A stretch of DNA of 64,000 bases from an uncultured Phascolarctobacterium sp. (GTDB lineage Bacteria; Bacillota; Negativicutes; Acidaminococcales; Acidaminococcaceae): the NCBI RefSeq assembly GCF_900770955.1, contig NZ_CAAGLX010000025.1:43741-107740 (forward strand), given 5' to 3'. Both the position numbers and the translations under genes were made by a program. Every line of letters starts with the position of its first letter. The stretch's first letter is position 1. This document shows positions 9,371-18,464 of the stretch, one piece after another. The notes under the pieces were generated by a model, which was not told the DNA's origin, did not search any database, and saw only the letters and a list, made by a program, of their open reading frames with translations.

Positions 9371-9417
9371 ACCGGTCAACTAAAATCAGATTTTGCTCCT
9401 GATTTTAGTCAGACGGT
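9371..9417 (-). terminator. Terminator after the binding-protein gene
   Basis: On the minus strand a long stem (ACTAAAATCAG / CTGATTTTAGT, extended by ACCG / CGGT) is followed by TTTTTAATTTT. It isolates the binding-protein gene at 9458 from the chelatase promoter. Confidence 0.75.
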
Positions 9418-9457
9418 TGCTTAACTTCACAAAAAAGATTTTTTTACTCAAATCTTC

Positions 9458-10435
9458 TTACTTCACCCGCAGATGCTGCCCCACAGACATAGCAAAGGCT
9501 TCGCCATAAGCAGCATGGGCAATTTCCTGCACGCCAAAAACAACGTCCTGCGAGCAGTTGTAGATATAGCCTTCGTTGGGATAAAAAAGTTGCTTGCTTT
9601 TGATAGCTCGCATAGTTTGCAGCGACGGATCCTCTAAGAATTCTTTATTATATTTTTTGATATCAAAGTTTCCGTGATCATTATAAACCGGCATAATCAG
9701 CAAATCCGGATCAATCTTCACCAACATTTCCTTGGTAACCTGCTGGCCGTTATTGAGTCCTGCCGCTGACACACCATTGATGACGCCTGCCTCCTTACAC
9801 ATATCGTCAAAAATGCAGCCCTTGCCACCGTAGGAGCTCATCAGCGAAACAAGCACAATTTTCTTAGGCTGCTGCAGCTTGAGCTCTGCTACCTGCTGCT
9901 TCACCTGCGCCAGTTTACTGTCCATCAGCCGCACCAGCTCTTCACCCTTAGTATCGGCGTGCATAGCCTTGGCGATGGTGCGCACGTTCTGCCTGATATC
10001 CGCAATAGTTGACGGTCCCTTAAGGACAATGACGTTCATGCCCAGATTACGCAAATTTTCAACACGGTTCATGTCGCTCCAATCGTAGACAAAAACTACG
10101 TCCGGCTTCAGCGCCAGCACCTCTTCGGCAGAGGGATTTTTTATTTTGTGTTGAATTTTTTTAGCCTGCTCTACAAGATTAGAGCTCACAGGATCATCTG
10201 CAAGATAATTGACGGCAACCAATTTATCTTCCATGCCCAAGCCCATAACTATGCCATCACTGCTGAGCGCCAGCGTCAACACCTTTTGCGGTGCCTGTTT
10301 GAACGTGGTTACGGTTCCATGCTCATCAGTTACCGTATAGCTGCTGCCAGCGGCAGCGTCTTTACCGCCGCTGTCTTGCCCGCAGCCTGTAACTAAAAGC
10401 AGCAGCAACAGCAGTAAACAAAAAATTTTCTTCAT
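9458..10435 (-). CDS. ABC-transporter binding lipoprotein, BtuF/HmuT class
   Basis: The 325-residue protein has a lipoprotein signal (lipobox VTGC about residue 15-18) and the two-lobe fold pattern of siderophore, heme and B12 binding proteins: YTVTDEHGTVTTFKQAPQKVLTLALSSDGIVMGLG, NPSAEEVLALKPDVVFV, then KIDPDLLIMPVYN. It is a one-gene unit with its own MerR-type promoter (10515-10545) and terminator. It would capture the ligand passed by the TonB receptor upstream and hand it to a FecCD-type permease. A second binding protein is encoded at 19519, so the system may handle two ligands or two redox or metal forms. Confidence 0.92.
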   Translation of the reverse strand: MKKIFCLLLLLLLLVTGCGQDSGGKDAAAGSSYTVTDEHGTVTTFKQAPQKVLTLALSSDGIVMGLGMEDKLVAVNYLADDPVSSNLVEQAKKIQHKIKNPSAEEVLALKPDVVFVYDWSDMNRVENLRNLGMNVIVLKGPSTIADIRQNVRTIAKAMHADTKGEELVRLMDSKLAQVKQQVAELKLQQPKKIVLVSLMSSYGGKGCIFDDMCKEAGVINGVSAAGLNNGQQVTKEMLVKIDPDLLIMPVYNDHGNFDIKKYNKEFLEDPSLQTMRAIKSKQLFYPNEGYIYNCSQDVVFGVQEIAHAAYGEAFAMSVGQHLRVK

Positions 10436-10514
10436 GCTTCATGCCTCTATTCTCATCATTTTACCTTTGCAGCATTGACTCATTTGCAGCAACACTGACA
10501 ATACAATAATTTAT

Positions 10515-10545
10515 ATTATAAAGTATATAGCGCTATGATAGTCAA
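10515..10545 (-). promoter_or_regulatory. MerR-type promoter/operator of the binding-protein gene
   Basis: TTGACT (10540-10545), 19 bp, TATAAT (10515-10520) on the minus strand: near-consensus boxes at the over-long MerR spacing. The spacer contains the perfect palindrome ATAGCGCTAT flanked by TAT and ATA. The CTTGACTAT left edge is the same as at 13533 and 23973. Confidence 0.8.
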
Positions 10546-10577
10546 GAGGATTTCCGGTAAGAAAGTTCTTCACACGT

Positions 10578-10604
10578 CAAAAAGGCGGCGCAATGCGCCG
10601 CCTT
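10578..10604 (-). terminator. Terminator after the second TonB receptor gene
   Basis: GGCGGCGCA / TGCGCCGCC stem with a one-base loop plus TTTTT on the minus strand, about 20 bp past the receptor stop. Confidence 0.9.
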
Positions 10605-10626
10605 AATGGTTAGACTGTTATTTAAT

Positions 10627-12549
10627 TTAGAAGGTGTATTCTGCGCCGATGATGAAGGAACGTCCTGCCATCGGATATTTTGCTTCACCGTTTTTGTACA
10701 AGCCGCCGAATTCAGCATAGCGTGCATTAGTAAGATTGTAGCCATTGATAAACAGCTTGGCATTATCATTAATCTTATACTGTGCACCAAGATCTAAAGT
10801 GAAATAGCTGCTGTCTACAAAATTCTTTTCAGATTGTCCGGTAACAGCATTAGCATTCAGGGTGAACAGCCAATCAGCATTCTTATACTTCAAGCCGGCA
10901 CGATAAATATTCGGCTTAGTAGTCAAATCCTTAGTAAAGCCGTAACCCTTGTCCTGCTTAACCTGTACATATGTATAAGAAGCATAAGCAGACAAATTAT
11001 CATCAAAATCATGATTCAGACTCAATTCCAAACCACGACGTTTTTCTTTATTAACGTTAATAGCCTGGGTAGTTGTTCCGCCATCCCATGCCCAGTCAAT
11101 AGCGTCCTTGATATCACTATAGAATACACTGGCAGAAATATCTGTCTTATCATTCAGCTTTGTATTGCCACCAAAGGTCCAAACATAACCTTTTTCCGGT
11201 TTAAGGTTAGGATCACCGTAAGTCGGGTACATGCCCGGCTGATACCAGAACAGGTCATCTGTAGTAGGTGCATTAAATACACGTCCCCAAGATAAGTAAA
11301 CATTGCTGTTTTCATCAAACTTTTTATTCAAAGCAATCTTTGGAGTAACCTCACTGCCATACTTGCTGTGATGATCATAACGCAGGCCTGTATTTAATTG
11401 CCAGCTCGGAGCAAACTCCCATCTGTTTTCTGCAAAGATTGCTTTATTATTAATATCACGCTCACCAGTGTATAATGCGTTATTATCAACCGTAGTCTTG
11501 TAATATTCCAAACCTGCAGTCATTTCATCAGTATCACTAAATTTAAAGTTCTGCTGCGCCTCTATACCGATTGTAGAATCTGTAAAGTTAGATTGCATAT
11601 ATGAAACCGGAGATCTGAAATGGGCATGCTGGTAGTTTTTATATACCTGAACATAGCCTTTTTCATCGCTGCTTTCATTCCAGTCATAACGCAAGGCAAT
11701 GTTATTGCTGATGCGTTTATGGCTGTCGGTTGTTCCAAAGCCGGAAGAATTGAACGGAGAACCGCCTTCGGCATTGATATGCTCAAAGTTAATACCAATA
11801 CGGTTATCTTCTCCGACCTTTTGATCCAGCTTAACAATAACACCGGTATCATCATAGCCGGAATTCTTCAAAAGCTGAGATTTACCATTAGCATCTTTAA
11901 ATTTATATTCGCCTCTGCGTTCTTTGGTTGCAGAAACGATAATTCCTAAACCGCTGTCATTGCTGCCGCTAGCAGAAATTGCATACTGTTCGGCATTCCA
12001 GCTACCGCCTGCTGCTTTAACGGTAACATGGTTACCGATGTCGCTGCCTTTTTTCAGGATAACATTGATAACGCCGCCGACTGCATCGGTACCATACAGA
12101 GCAGAACCGCCGCCCTTAAGTACTTCGATACGTTCGATTGCATTAACCGGAGGCAGCCAATCGGCACTGCTGTTACCGCTGCTGCCAAGGTTCATTCTGC
12201 GTCCGTCAATCAACACCAAAACTCTTTCATCACCATTGAGAAGAATCTTATCCTGACCCATAGAGGAGCCTTTAGCGCCACTGCCTAACACGTTAACACC
12301 GGGAATTGCTCTTAATGCATCTGAAGCACTGGCATAATTTTGGTCAGCAATTTCTTCCTTAGTAATTACGCTGATATCAGCCGGTGTATCAACCTTTTGT
12401 GTCGGTACACGGCTTGCCGTTATTACCATATCCTCCAACGCAAACTCCTGCAAATCCTCCTGTGCAAAAGCGGTGCCGCCCCATACCAAAGTGGTACCTG
12501 CAAGCAAGGACACCATTACAGCATTACGTAAGCTTTGAACATTTTTCAT
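10627..12549 (-). CDS. TonB-dependent outer-membrane receptor, BtuB/CirA-like
   Basis: This 640-residue receptor is complete. It has a signal peptide (about 1-29), a TonB box (EDMVITAS, about 39-46), a plug domain (RVLVLIDGRRMN; GGGSALYGTDAVGGVINVILKK) and a 22-strand-type barrel with the C-terminal TBDR motif (NLTNARYAEFGG) and a terminal Phe, the usual outer-membrane assembly signal. The length is that of BtuB or heme/siderophore receptors. It sits between the nitrilase and binding-protein genes of the chelatase locus and most likely brings in the compound that locus processes. Its promoter (12652-12680) has ordinary 17-bp spacing, so it may be controlled differently from its neighbours. 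Confidence 0.95.
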   Translation of the reverse strand: MKNVQSLRNAVMVSLLAGTTLVWGGTAFAQEDLQEFALEDMVITASRVPTQKVDTPADISVITKEEIADQNYASASDALRAIPGVNVLGSGAKGSSMGQDKILLNGDERVLVLIDGRRMNLGSSGNSSADWLPPVNAIERIEVLKGGGSALYGTDAVGGVINVILKKGSDIGNHVTVKAAGGSWNAEQYAISASGSNDSGLGIIVSATKERRGEYKFKDANGKSQLLKNSGYDDTGVIVKLDQKVGEDNRIGINFEHINAEGGSPFNSSGFGTTDSHKRISNNIALRYDWNESSDEKGYVQVYKNYQHAHFRSPVSYMQSNFTDSTIGIEAQQNFKFSDTDEMTAGLEYYKTTVDNNALYTGERDINNKAIFAENRWEFAPSWQLNTGLRYDHHSKYGSEVTPKIALNKKFDENSNVYLSWGRVFNAPTTDDLFWYQPGMYPTYGDPNLKPEKGYVWTFGGNTKLNDKTDISASVFYSDIKDAIDWAWDGGTTTQAINVNKEKRRGLELSLNHDFDDNLSAYASYTYVQVKQDKGYGFTKDLTTKPNIYRAGLKYKNADWLFTLNANAVTGQSEKNFVDSSYFTLDLGAQYKINDNAKLFINGYNLTNARYAEFGGLYKNGEAKYPMAGRSFIIGAEYTF

Positions 12550-12651
12550 ACTCTAAACCCACCTTTGAAAAAATTTTATAGCAAACCATACGCCTCTATA
12601 CTTTCAAGACAGGCGCACGGCAAGGCTAGCTTCCTTTCTCTCTCAGCTATC

Positions 12652-12680
12652 AGTTTATCTTCTTATCATTTACTCGTCAA
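12652..12680 (-). promoter_or_regulatory. Promoter of the second TonB receptor gene
   Basis: TTGACG (12675-12680), 17 bp, TAAACT (12652-12657) on the minus strand, leaving an untranslated leader of about 95 bases. The leader contains a CGCCT / AGGCG hairpin. I do not recognise a known riboswitch in it. Confidence 0.55.
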
Positions 12681-12723
12681 CGGCAAAAATAGGGGTATTA
12701 TTTCGCCGCGAGTATTTATTTAC

Positions 12724-13494
12724 TTACTTTATATAATGAACATCATAGGCAACCGACTGTACACACTTGGCATCTGCATCGTAATCAAAAAGCAGTACCG
12801 CAGGCTCACCGCTGTACGCCAGCTTCAGCGCGCCCCGGTCAATAACAACGCTCTGCCCCACGTTCATATCCATCCACTGCGTAAAGCCTGTCTGGTTGCA
12901 GACAATCACTGTCACATCAGTTACATTAGATGCATGCAGCCAAGCCGGAAGCGGATTACCGCACACCTGCGTCGGCGGCCAGGCAGCAACGTCGACAATT
13001 ATTTCAGCGCCCTGCGCCTTAGTCCCTTCGTAATATTCAGGGAACCACAGGTCAGCGCACACCAGCACTCCCGTCTGCAGACCACTGCAGGGAAGCACTG
13101 TAAAGCTGTCGCCTTTATCAGCCCAAGCCTCTGCTCCCAATTCACCGCCAAACAGCTTGCGGTGACGGCCGATCAGCTCGCCCTCAGGTCCGAAAACCAA
13201 ACAGCTGTTGAAGTTTTTATTACAGGCTGCGTCATATTCTCCGCAACCTAAAAAGAGAGTAATGCCATATTCACGGCACAATTTGCGCAGCGCCGCCAGC
13301 TCAGGTGATGGCTGAGGCGCTACCACAGCATTTTCATCTATACGATAAAAATAATATCCCTGTACCGCTGCCTCCGGTGTTAATACCCAGTCAGCGCCCT
13401 GCTCTGCCGCCACACGCACCGCCTGCTCCAACATCTGCAGGTTACGTTCCTGCGGACCGCAGCTGAGCTCTAAATGACATAAAGCAATCCTCAT
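12724..13494 (-). CDS. Carbon-nitrogen hydrolase (nitrilase superfamily)
   Basis: With the ATG at 13494, which has GGAGG eight bases upstream, the product is 256 residues. The Glu-Lys-Cys triad of the nitrilase superfamily is visible: E41 in TPEAAVQGY, K113 in HRKLFGGE and C146 in VLVCADLWFPE. Family members cleave amides, nitriles or carbamoyl groups. It has no signal peptide, so it acts in the cytoplasm. Its MerR-type promoter (13533-13563) matches those of the chelatase and nitrogenase-like genes, which places it in the same process. It could trim an amide side chain of a tetrapyrrole or corrinoid; that is inference. The exact substrate cannot be read from sequence. Confidence 0.88.
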   Translation of the reverse strand: MRIALCHLELSCGPQERNLQMLEQAVRVAAEQGADWVLTPEAAVQGYYFYRIDENAVVAPQPSPELAALRKLCREYGITLFLGCGEYDAACNKNFNSCLVFGPEGELIGRHRKLFGGELGAEAWADKGDSFTVLPCSGLQTGVLVCADLWFPEYYEGTKAQGAEIIVDVAAWPPTQVCGNPLPAWLHASNVTDVTVIVCNQTGFTQWMDMNVGQSVVIDRGALKLAYSGEPAVLLFDYDADAKCVQSVAYDVHYIK

Positions 13495-13532
13495 TCTCTT
13501 TCCTCCGAAAATGCTAAACAATCACTGTTTTT

Positions 13533-13563
13533 ATTTTATTGTATATACTAAGAATATAGTCAA
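13533..13563 (-). promoter_or_regulatory. MerR-type promoter/operator of the nitrilase-family gene
   Basis: TTGACT (13558-13563), 19 bp, TAAAAT (13533-13538) on the minus strand. The 19-base dyad that starts at the end of the -35 box pairs at 7 of 9 positions (TATAT.CT / AG.ATATA), in the same register as the dyads at 9306 and 23973. Confidence 0.78.
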
Positions 13564-13664
13564 GGAAAAATGCGCTAACACAGCTTCATTCTGTCAAAAA
13601 GCATGTAAAAGAGCAATATTACCTGTCAGAATCAATGTTAAGTATGTTATTTATCAAAAAAAGA

Positions 13665-13711
13665 AACGTCAGCAAATCGGATTTGATTATTAAGTACCCG
13701 ACGCTGACGTT
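13665..13711. terminator. Bidirectional terminator ending the nitrogenase-like operon
   Basis: AACGTCAGC / GCTGACGTT arms enclose about 29 bases. The minus strand continues TTTCTTTTTTT and the plus strand TTTTTTT. It lies just past the radical SAM stop codon and separates the seven-gene operon from the nitrilase-family promoter. Confidence 0.78.
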
Positions 13712-13714
13712 TTT

Positions 13715-14740
13715 TTACTTCTGTATGCGTTTTATCGCCTCTCGCTTCATGCTGCACTCCGCGCCATAGGCAGACTTATCCTCAAAGCCATACCAACGCG
13801 CGAAGCAACCGCCGCCACACAATTTAAAATCGTCGCATTGACGGCAAAAGTCCATAGACTCGGCAATCACCTGCTTAGTTTTTTCTACCAGGGCAAGCTC
13901 TAAGCCGTTATATACATTACCAATGTAAAAATCCGCATCACCTACTAGCGAAGAGCAGGCATAAATATCACCCTTGGCATCCACAAAGGCTGCCTCGCCG
14001 TTCATGGCGTAGCAATGGCCAAAGGTCAGACTGCAATCCTTACACAAAAGCTGTGCCCTCTCCTGCTGCGCAATCGCTATCCGCACTCCTGTGAGCTTCG
14101 CCATCTCATCGCAGCGTGCAAAAACACGCTGCATAGCCTGCTGCATCGCTGCAGACGCAGGTGGCTGCAGGTCGCGTCCGCGTCCCTGACCGCGCAGGAT
14201 GTCAAAGCCGATTTTACGGATGTTACCCAAAAAATAGGCAAAATCCACGATGCCCTCGAGCGTATCTACATTTTCCGATGTCACTACGCAAGTTACGCCA
14301 CAGGCAATATTATTGCGGCGCAAAACTTCAATGCCTTTTAAAATCTCGCCGGTCGCACCATAGCCATTCTTTTTCAGCCTCAGCTTGTCATTGACCGCCG
14401 GTCTGCCGTCAAGGCTCACTCCGATAGCAACCTTATTTTTATAGAGGTACTTGGCAATCTTATCGGTAAGCAGAGAGCCGTTAGTCTGCAGCTGCAGTAC
14501 GGCAGGCAGCTTTTCCTGATGCACATAGTCTACTACTGCCTGCAGGCAGTCAAAGTTCAGCAGCGGCTCGCCGCCGCTGAACTGAATAACAAAGCGTTCA
14601 CCGCCAGCTGCTGCCAGCTTCACAGCCGCCAACGCAGTTGCCGGCGACATCACACTGCGGTCATGCTCAGCAGCATAACAGTAGCGACAGATAAAATTAC
14701 ACTGGCCCGTCAGGCTCAGCACCAGCATTTTAATGCTCAT
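13715..14740 (-). CDS. Radical SAM protein with SPASM-type C-terminal domain
   Basis: The ATG at 14740 has GGAGG nine bases upstream and overlaps the end of the CobN-like gene; it gives 341 residues. The SAM-binding [4Fe-4S] motif is CX3CX2C (C14, C18, C21), followed by FSGGEPLL and QTNGSLL. The C-terminal third is Cys-rich in SPASM style (CKDCSLTFGHC, YACSS, CRQCDDFKLCGGGC, ECSMK), as in anaerobic sulfatase maturases and peptide-modifying enzymes that carry auxiliary clusters. It is last in the nitrogenase-like operon. No small precursor peptide gene is seen beside it, so it may act on a tetrapyrrole or on a partner protein. This is undecided. Confidence 0.92.
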   Translation of the reverse strand: MSIKMLVLSLTGQCNFICRYCYAAEHDRSVMSPATALAAVKLAAAGGERFVIQFSGGEPLLNFDCLQAVVDYVHQEKLPAVLQLQTNGSLLTDKIAKYLYKNKVAIGVSLDGRPAVNDKLRLKKNGYGATGEILKGIEVLRRNNIACGVTCVVTSENVDTLEGIVDFAYFLGNIRKIGFDILRGQGRGRDLQPPASAAMQQAMQRVFARCDEMAKLTGVRIAIAQQERAQLLCKDCSLTFGHCYAMNGEAAFVDAKGDIYACSSLVGDADFYIGNVYNGLELALVEKTKQVIAESMDFCRQCDDFKLCGGGCFARWYGFEDKSAYGAECSMKREAIKRIQK

Positions 14741-17700
14741 CTGCTCTGTCCTCCAGCTCGCCCTCCATATCAAGGTAGAGTTTTTGCAGCTCTTCCTTTG
14801 TTTCCGGCTTAGCCTGCCACAGTCCGCGCTGCTCTGCCTCCAGCAGAATTTCCGTCATACGCTGCAGCGCCCAAGGGTTCACATCACGCAGCCACTCCTG
14901 CACCACCGGGTCGAAGGTGTATTTTTCGGCATATTTTTCATACATCCAATCTTCCATAACAGCGCTCGTCGCATCCCACTGGAAGCTGTGCGCAATCATG
15001 TTGGCCATATCGGCAGCACCCTTATAGCCATGCTGCATCATACCCTTAATAAATTTGGGGTTAATAGCCTCACTGCGGAACAGGCGCTTGGCCTCCTCCT
15101 GTACGCTGTGCATCGTTACACGCGTTCTGTCGGTACTGTCGCCGCAGTAGGAGCGCGGCGCACTGCCCTTAATCGAACGCACCGCCGCAATCATGCCGCC
15201 ATGATATGCATTGTAGTCATCACTGCTGAGCATATTGGTTTCGTGGTTATCCTCGTTTTTAATCGTGATATCCAGACTGCCCATGCGCTTGCGGAACTGC
15301 TGCGGCAGGAATTTGCCCTTAGTTTTGCCGCCGTAGGCATGACCGCCCCAGCGCACGTAAACATCGGCAATATCATCAATGGTTTCCCAGTTCTTGCTTT
15401 CCAAAAGCGCCGCTACGCCTGCGCCATACGTTCCCTGTGCATCACCAAAGACGCGGAAGGCAGCCTGACGCCAGGCTGCATCGTGCTCCATGCCCTCCTG
15501 CTGCTCCAGCTCCTTGGTATCCTCCTGGATATGCTTACGCACAAAGTTCAAATCCTCAGGCTCATCCTGCTCTGCTGCCAAAAGCACAGCCTTATCCATC
15601 ACCTGCATTACCGAAGGCATAGTATCACGGAAGAGACCGCTGATACGTGCCGTAACGTCAATACGCGGACGCTTAAGCTCCATCAGCGGGATAACCTCCA
15701 GGCCGTTGATGCGCAGGCTGCCGCTCTGATACTTGGGACGGATGCCCATAAGATAGAGGAATTCAGCAATACACTGTCCGTGGCTACGCATGTTAGCACC
15801 GGACCAGAAGACCATACCGATATTTTCAGGATAATGACCTTCCTCCGCAATGAAACGTTCCACCACCTGGTCACCCAAGGTTTTGCCAATCTCCCAAGCC
15901 GCCGGTGTCGGCAGACAGCGCGGGTCCACACCATAGAAGTTACGTCCTGTCGGCAGCAAATCTGCACCGCCGCTGGAGGGCGCACCGCTCGGTCCCGGCT
16001 CGATATATTCGCCCTCAAAGCCACGCAGCATGTTGGTGATTTCCTGCTTCGTCAAAAGCAGATTAGGGTACAGTGTATCTACTATATAGTTGCAAACCAA
16101 TTCCAGCTTTTCTCTGCTTTCGGCAGGTGCCTGCTGTACCCACGGCAGTTGCAGAGCATCAGCAACCGCTTCCTTGACAAAGTCACGTTGCTGCAGGCAG
16201 CCAATCAGCTCGCGACACTGATTGGCAATACGGTCAATCAGCATACCGTAAGTAATATTCAGCGGTTCGTATATAAGGCTACTGTTTTCCAGCAGATAGT
16301 AATAATCAAAACCGTACAGCGCTGCAATCGCTTGCGTCAGGCTGGGGATATTGCCGTTATCAAGACGCAGCAGCAGCCACAGATAATCCTCCAGCTGCTG
16401 GTCCTCCGGCGGCTGGCCCATAATATGCAGGCCTGTGTGCACTTCCATATTCTTCAAATCCGTAATGTAATTATGCAGATTCATCACGTATTCGTCGAAG
16501 GGCTTTTCTTCATCGTAAGCAACCTCATCCTGCAGATTAGCTTCAGCAACCTTTTCCAGTACCAGCTCCTTCAGGCGTGGCAGATTATCCGGCTGCGTGC
16601 TGCTGAAGTGCACGTATTCGTCCATGAGCTTTTCCAGCTCCTCCAGCTCGTCATACACTCCGGCCTGAGTCTGCGGCGCCGGCAAATGCTCGATAAGGCA
16701 GGCAGCGCCGCGACGCTTCGCCTGAATACCCTCGCCGGTAATAGTAATGTTATAGGGATAAATATTCGGCAAATCTCCCAGCGACAAGTCCGGGTAGCAG
16801 CTGCAGTCAAGGCCGGCGTTTTTGCCCGGCAACCATTCCAGGCTGCCATGCGTACCGATATGCGCCACAGCATCTGCCTGCCACACATCGCGTACCCAAC
16901 GGTAGAAGGCCAGATACTGATGAGTCGGCGCAACATAAGGATCGTGGTAAATCTTTTCCGGATCCTCGCCAAAGCCACGCGGCGGCTGTACCGTTACGAA
17001 AACATTACCGCTCATCGTTCCCGGTACCAGGATATCGCCGTCATATTCCATAACGGAACCCGGCGCTTCGCCCCAGTCCTTCAGCAGTTGCTCCTGCACC
17101 TTTTTATCCATCAGCGCAAAGAACTCTTTATATTCTGCTCCCGTCAGCTTGTTGGCAGCATCAATCTGCTTTTCCGTCAGCATGCTGCGGTCGTTGGTAG
17201 CATTGGCTGTCAGCAGCTTAATAAATTCCTTCGTATCCTCCGGAATCCAGTCCACCCTGTAACCGCGCTCGCTCATCGCAGCCAGCACGCGACGGATGCT
17301 TTCGATTGTATCCAAGCCAACGGCACTGCCGATATTGGAATTGCGCGGCGGATAGTTGTGGAAAATAATAGCGATTTTCTTCTCGCTGTTGGCCTTGTGA
17401 CGTAGCATTGCCCACTTCTTCGCCTTGGAGGCCATACGCTTTACACGCTCCATATTAGGCAGATAGCGGACATCACCATTTTCTAGAATTTTTTTGTGTG
17501 CTATAGGCACTCCGTGAATAATACCATCAAATTCCGGCAAGGATACGCTGATGGAAACCTCCATGGCGTTCATGCCCTCAAAGCTGTTCTTCCATTCTTC
17601 AAAGGGCGCAATTGTAGTATAGGCAGCCAAAACAGGCACATTAAACTTTTTCAGATAATCAAGATTAATGGAACCGCCGGTAGTCATGGAAAATTTCATA

Positions 17701-18449
17701 ACGTTCAGCAGTACATCAATTGCAGGCACGCCGTCTGCAGTGCAGAAGAAGCTGTTGAAAACCTGCGTCAGGCTGGGCATGCCCATTTCCTCCACCGGCA
17801 TACCGTTGCTGAAAACACAGACAGCATTGACGCCCTGTGCTTCCAGCTCTTCGACCATAGCTGTCTGGTAGGTTAAATCGCCCCACACCCATTCATCGCG
17901 ATAAAAAAGAATGCCTGCTGTCGGACGGCCGCTGACACAAAAGTCACGCTGGTATTCCGCCAAATCGGTATATACCTTTTTTGCGTGCGGGTGATAAATA
18001 CCGCACCAGTGAATCGGGTTAGGCTCATCGACTGTAATAGGCTCACCCTGCAGCATCTGCTGCAGATATTGCCACAAATTGTAATAGTTGATTTCGCCAC
18101 CGAACATGCAATATTTTTTGATGACCGCAAGCTGCTCAAGTGTAAGTCCCTGTGACAGCTCGCCCTCCTTGCTGCCGGCAGCATCAATATAAAAGGGCAG
18201 GCGTAGCTGCTTCAGCAGGCTGACGCAACGCTGCAGGAACGGGGTATCCAGACCTGTACCCATCCATTTCATAATAAGCATTTGGGAGCTTAACAGCTCC
18301 TTCTGCCATTTATCCTCCCAAACCGTCGCATCGGTAATCCAGCGACAGGCACAGGTATTGTCCAGCTTTCCCTCCTGCTGCAGCTTTTCCATAGTCTGCT
18401 GCATCATACCCATACGACGGATGACGTTCGTCAAGAATATAACCTTCAT
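14730..18449 (-). CDS. CobN/BchH-family chelatase large subunit
   Basis: The 1239-residue protein is the large tetrapyrrole-binding subunit of class I chelatases (CobN, BchH/ChlH). Family hallmarks are VAHIGTHGSLEWLPGKNAGL, the downstream DLPNIYPYNITITGEGIQAKRR, VFWSGANMRSHGQ and, near the end, NEDNHETNMLSSDDYNAYHGG and NPWALQRMTEILLEA. There is no signal peptide, so it is cytoplasmic. It lies between the permease and the radical SAM gene (15-bp gap, 11-bp overlap), which links it to an imported substrate rather than to de novo synthesis. Some CobN-like proteins in gut Bacteroides heme-uptake loci (HmuS) are thought to remove iron from heme, a useful parallel. Substrate and direction (insertion or removal) are unknown. 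Confidence 0.94.
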   Translation of the reverse strand: MKVIFLTNVIRRMGMMQQTMEKLQQEGKLDNTCACRWITDATVWEDKWQKELLSSQMLIMKWMGTGLDTPFLQRCVSLLKQLRLPFYIDAAGSKEGELSQGLTLEQLAVIKKYCMFGGEINYYNLWQYLQQMLQGEPITVDEPNPIHWCGIYHPHAKKVYTDLAEYQRDFCVSGRPTAGILFYRDEWVWGDLTYQTAMVEELEAQGVNAVCVFSNGMPVEEMGMPSLTQVFNSFFCTADGVPAIDVLLNVMKFSMTTGGSINLDYLKKFNVPVLAAYTTIAPFEEWKNSFEGMNAMEVSISVSLPEFDGIIHGVPIAHKKILENGDVRYLPNMERVKRMASKAKKWAMLRHKANSEKKIAIIFHNYPPRNSNIGSAVGLDTIESIRRVLAAMSERGYRVDWIPEDTKEFIKLLTANATNDRSMLTEKQIDAANKLTGAEYKEFFALMDKKVQEQLLKDWGEAPGSVMEYDGDILVPGTMSGNVFVTVQPPRGFGEDPEKIYHDPYVAPTHQYLAFYRWVRDVWQADAVAHIGTHGSLEWLPGKNAGLDCSCYPDLSLGDLPNIYPYNITITGEGIQAKRRGAACLIEHLPAPQTQAGVYDELEELEKLMDEYVHFSSTQPDNLPRLKELVLEKVAEANLQDEVAYDEEKPFDEYVMNLHNYITDLKNMEVHTGLHIMGQPPEDQQLEDYLWLLLRLDNGNIPSLTQAIAALYGFDYYYLLENSSLIYEPLNITYGMLIDRIANQCRELIGCLQQRDFVKEAVADALQLPWVQQAPAESREKLELVCNYIVDTLYPNLLLTKQEITNMLRGFEGEYIEPGPSGAPSSGGADLLPTGRNFYGVDPRCLPTPAAWEIGKTLGDQVVERFIAEEGHYPENIGMVFWSGANMRSHGQCIAEFLYLMGIRPKYQSGSLRINGLEVIPLMELKRPRIDVTARISGLFRDTMPSVMQVMDKAVLLAAEQDEPEDLNFVRKHIQEDTKELEQQEGMEHDAAWRQAAFRVFGDAQGTYGAGVAALLESKNWETIDDIADVYVRWGGHAYGGKTKGKFLPQQFRKRMGSLDITIKNEDNHETNMLSSDDYNAYHGGMIAAVRSIKGSAPRSYCGDSTDRTRVTMHSVQEEAKRLFRSEAINPKFIKGMMQHGYKGAADMANMIAHSFQWDATSAVMEDWMYEKYAEKYTFDPVVQEWLRDVNPWALQRMTEILLEAEQRGLWQAKPETKEELQKLYLDMEGELEDRADEH

Positions 18450-18464
18450 AATTTTTACCTCATC

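Noticed and set aside
12550..12650. Cobalamin riboswitch before the second TonB receptor
   Set aside because: No B12-box consensus was found and the leader of about 95 bases is too short for the full aptamer.
14733..17405. An 890-codon open frame on the plus strand opposite the CobN-like gene
   Set aside because: It is antisense to a clearly conserved gene, has no recognisable domain, and results from the codon bias (CTGCAG-rich) of the real gene. A similar 597-codon frame opposite alaS (50212-52005) was rejected for the same reason.
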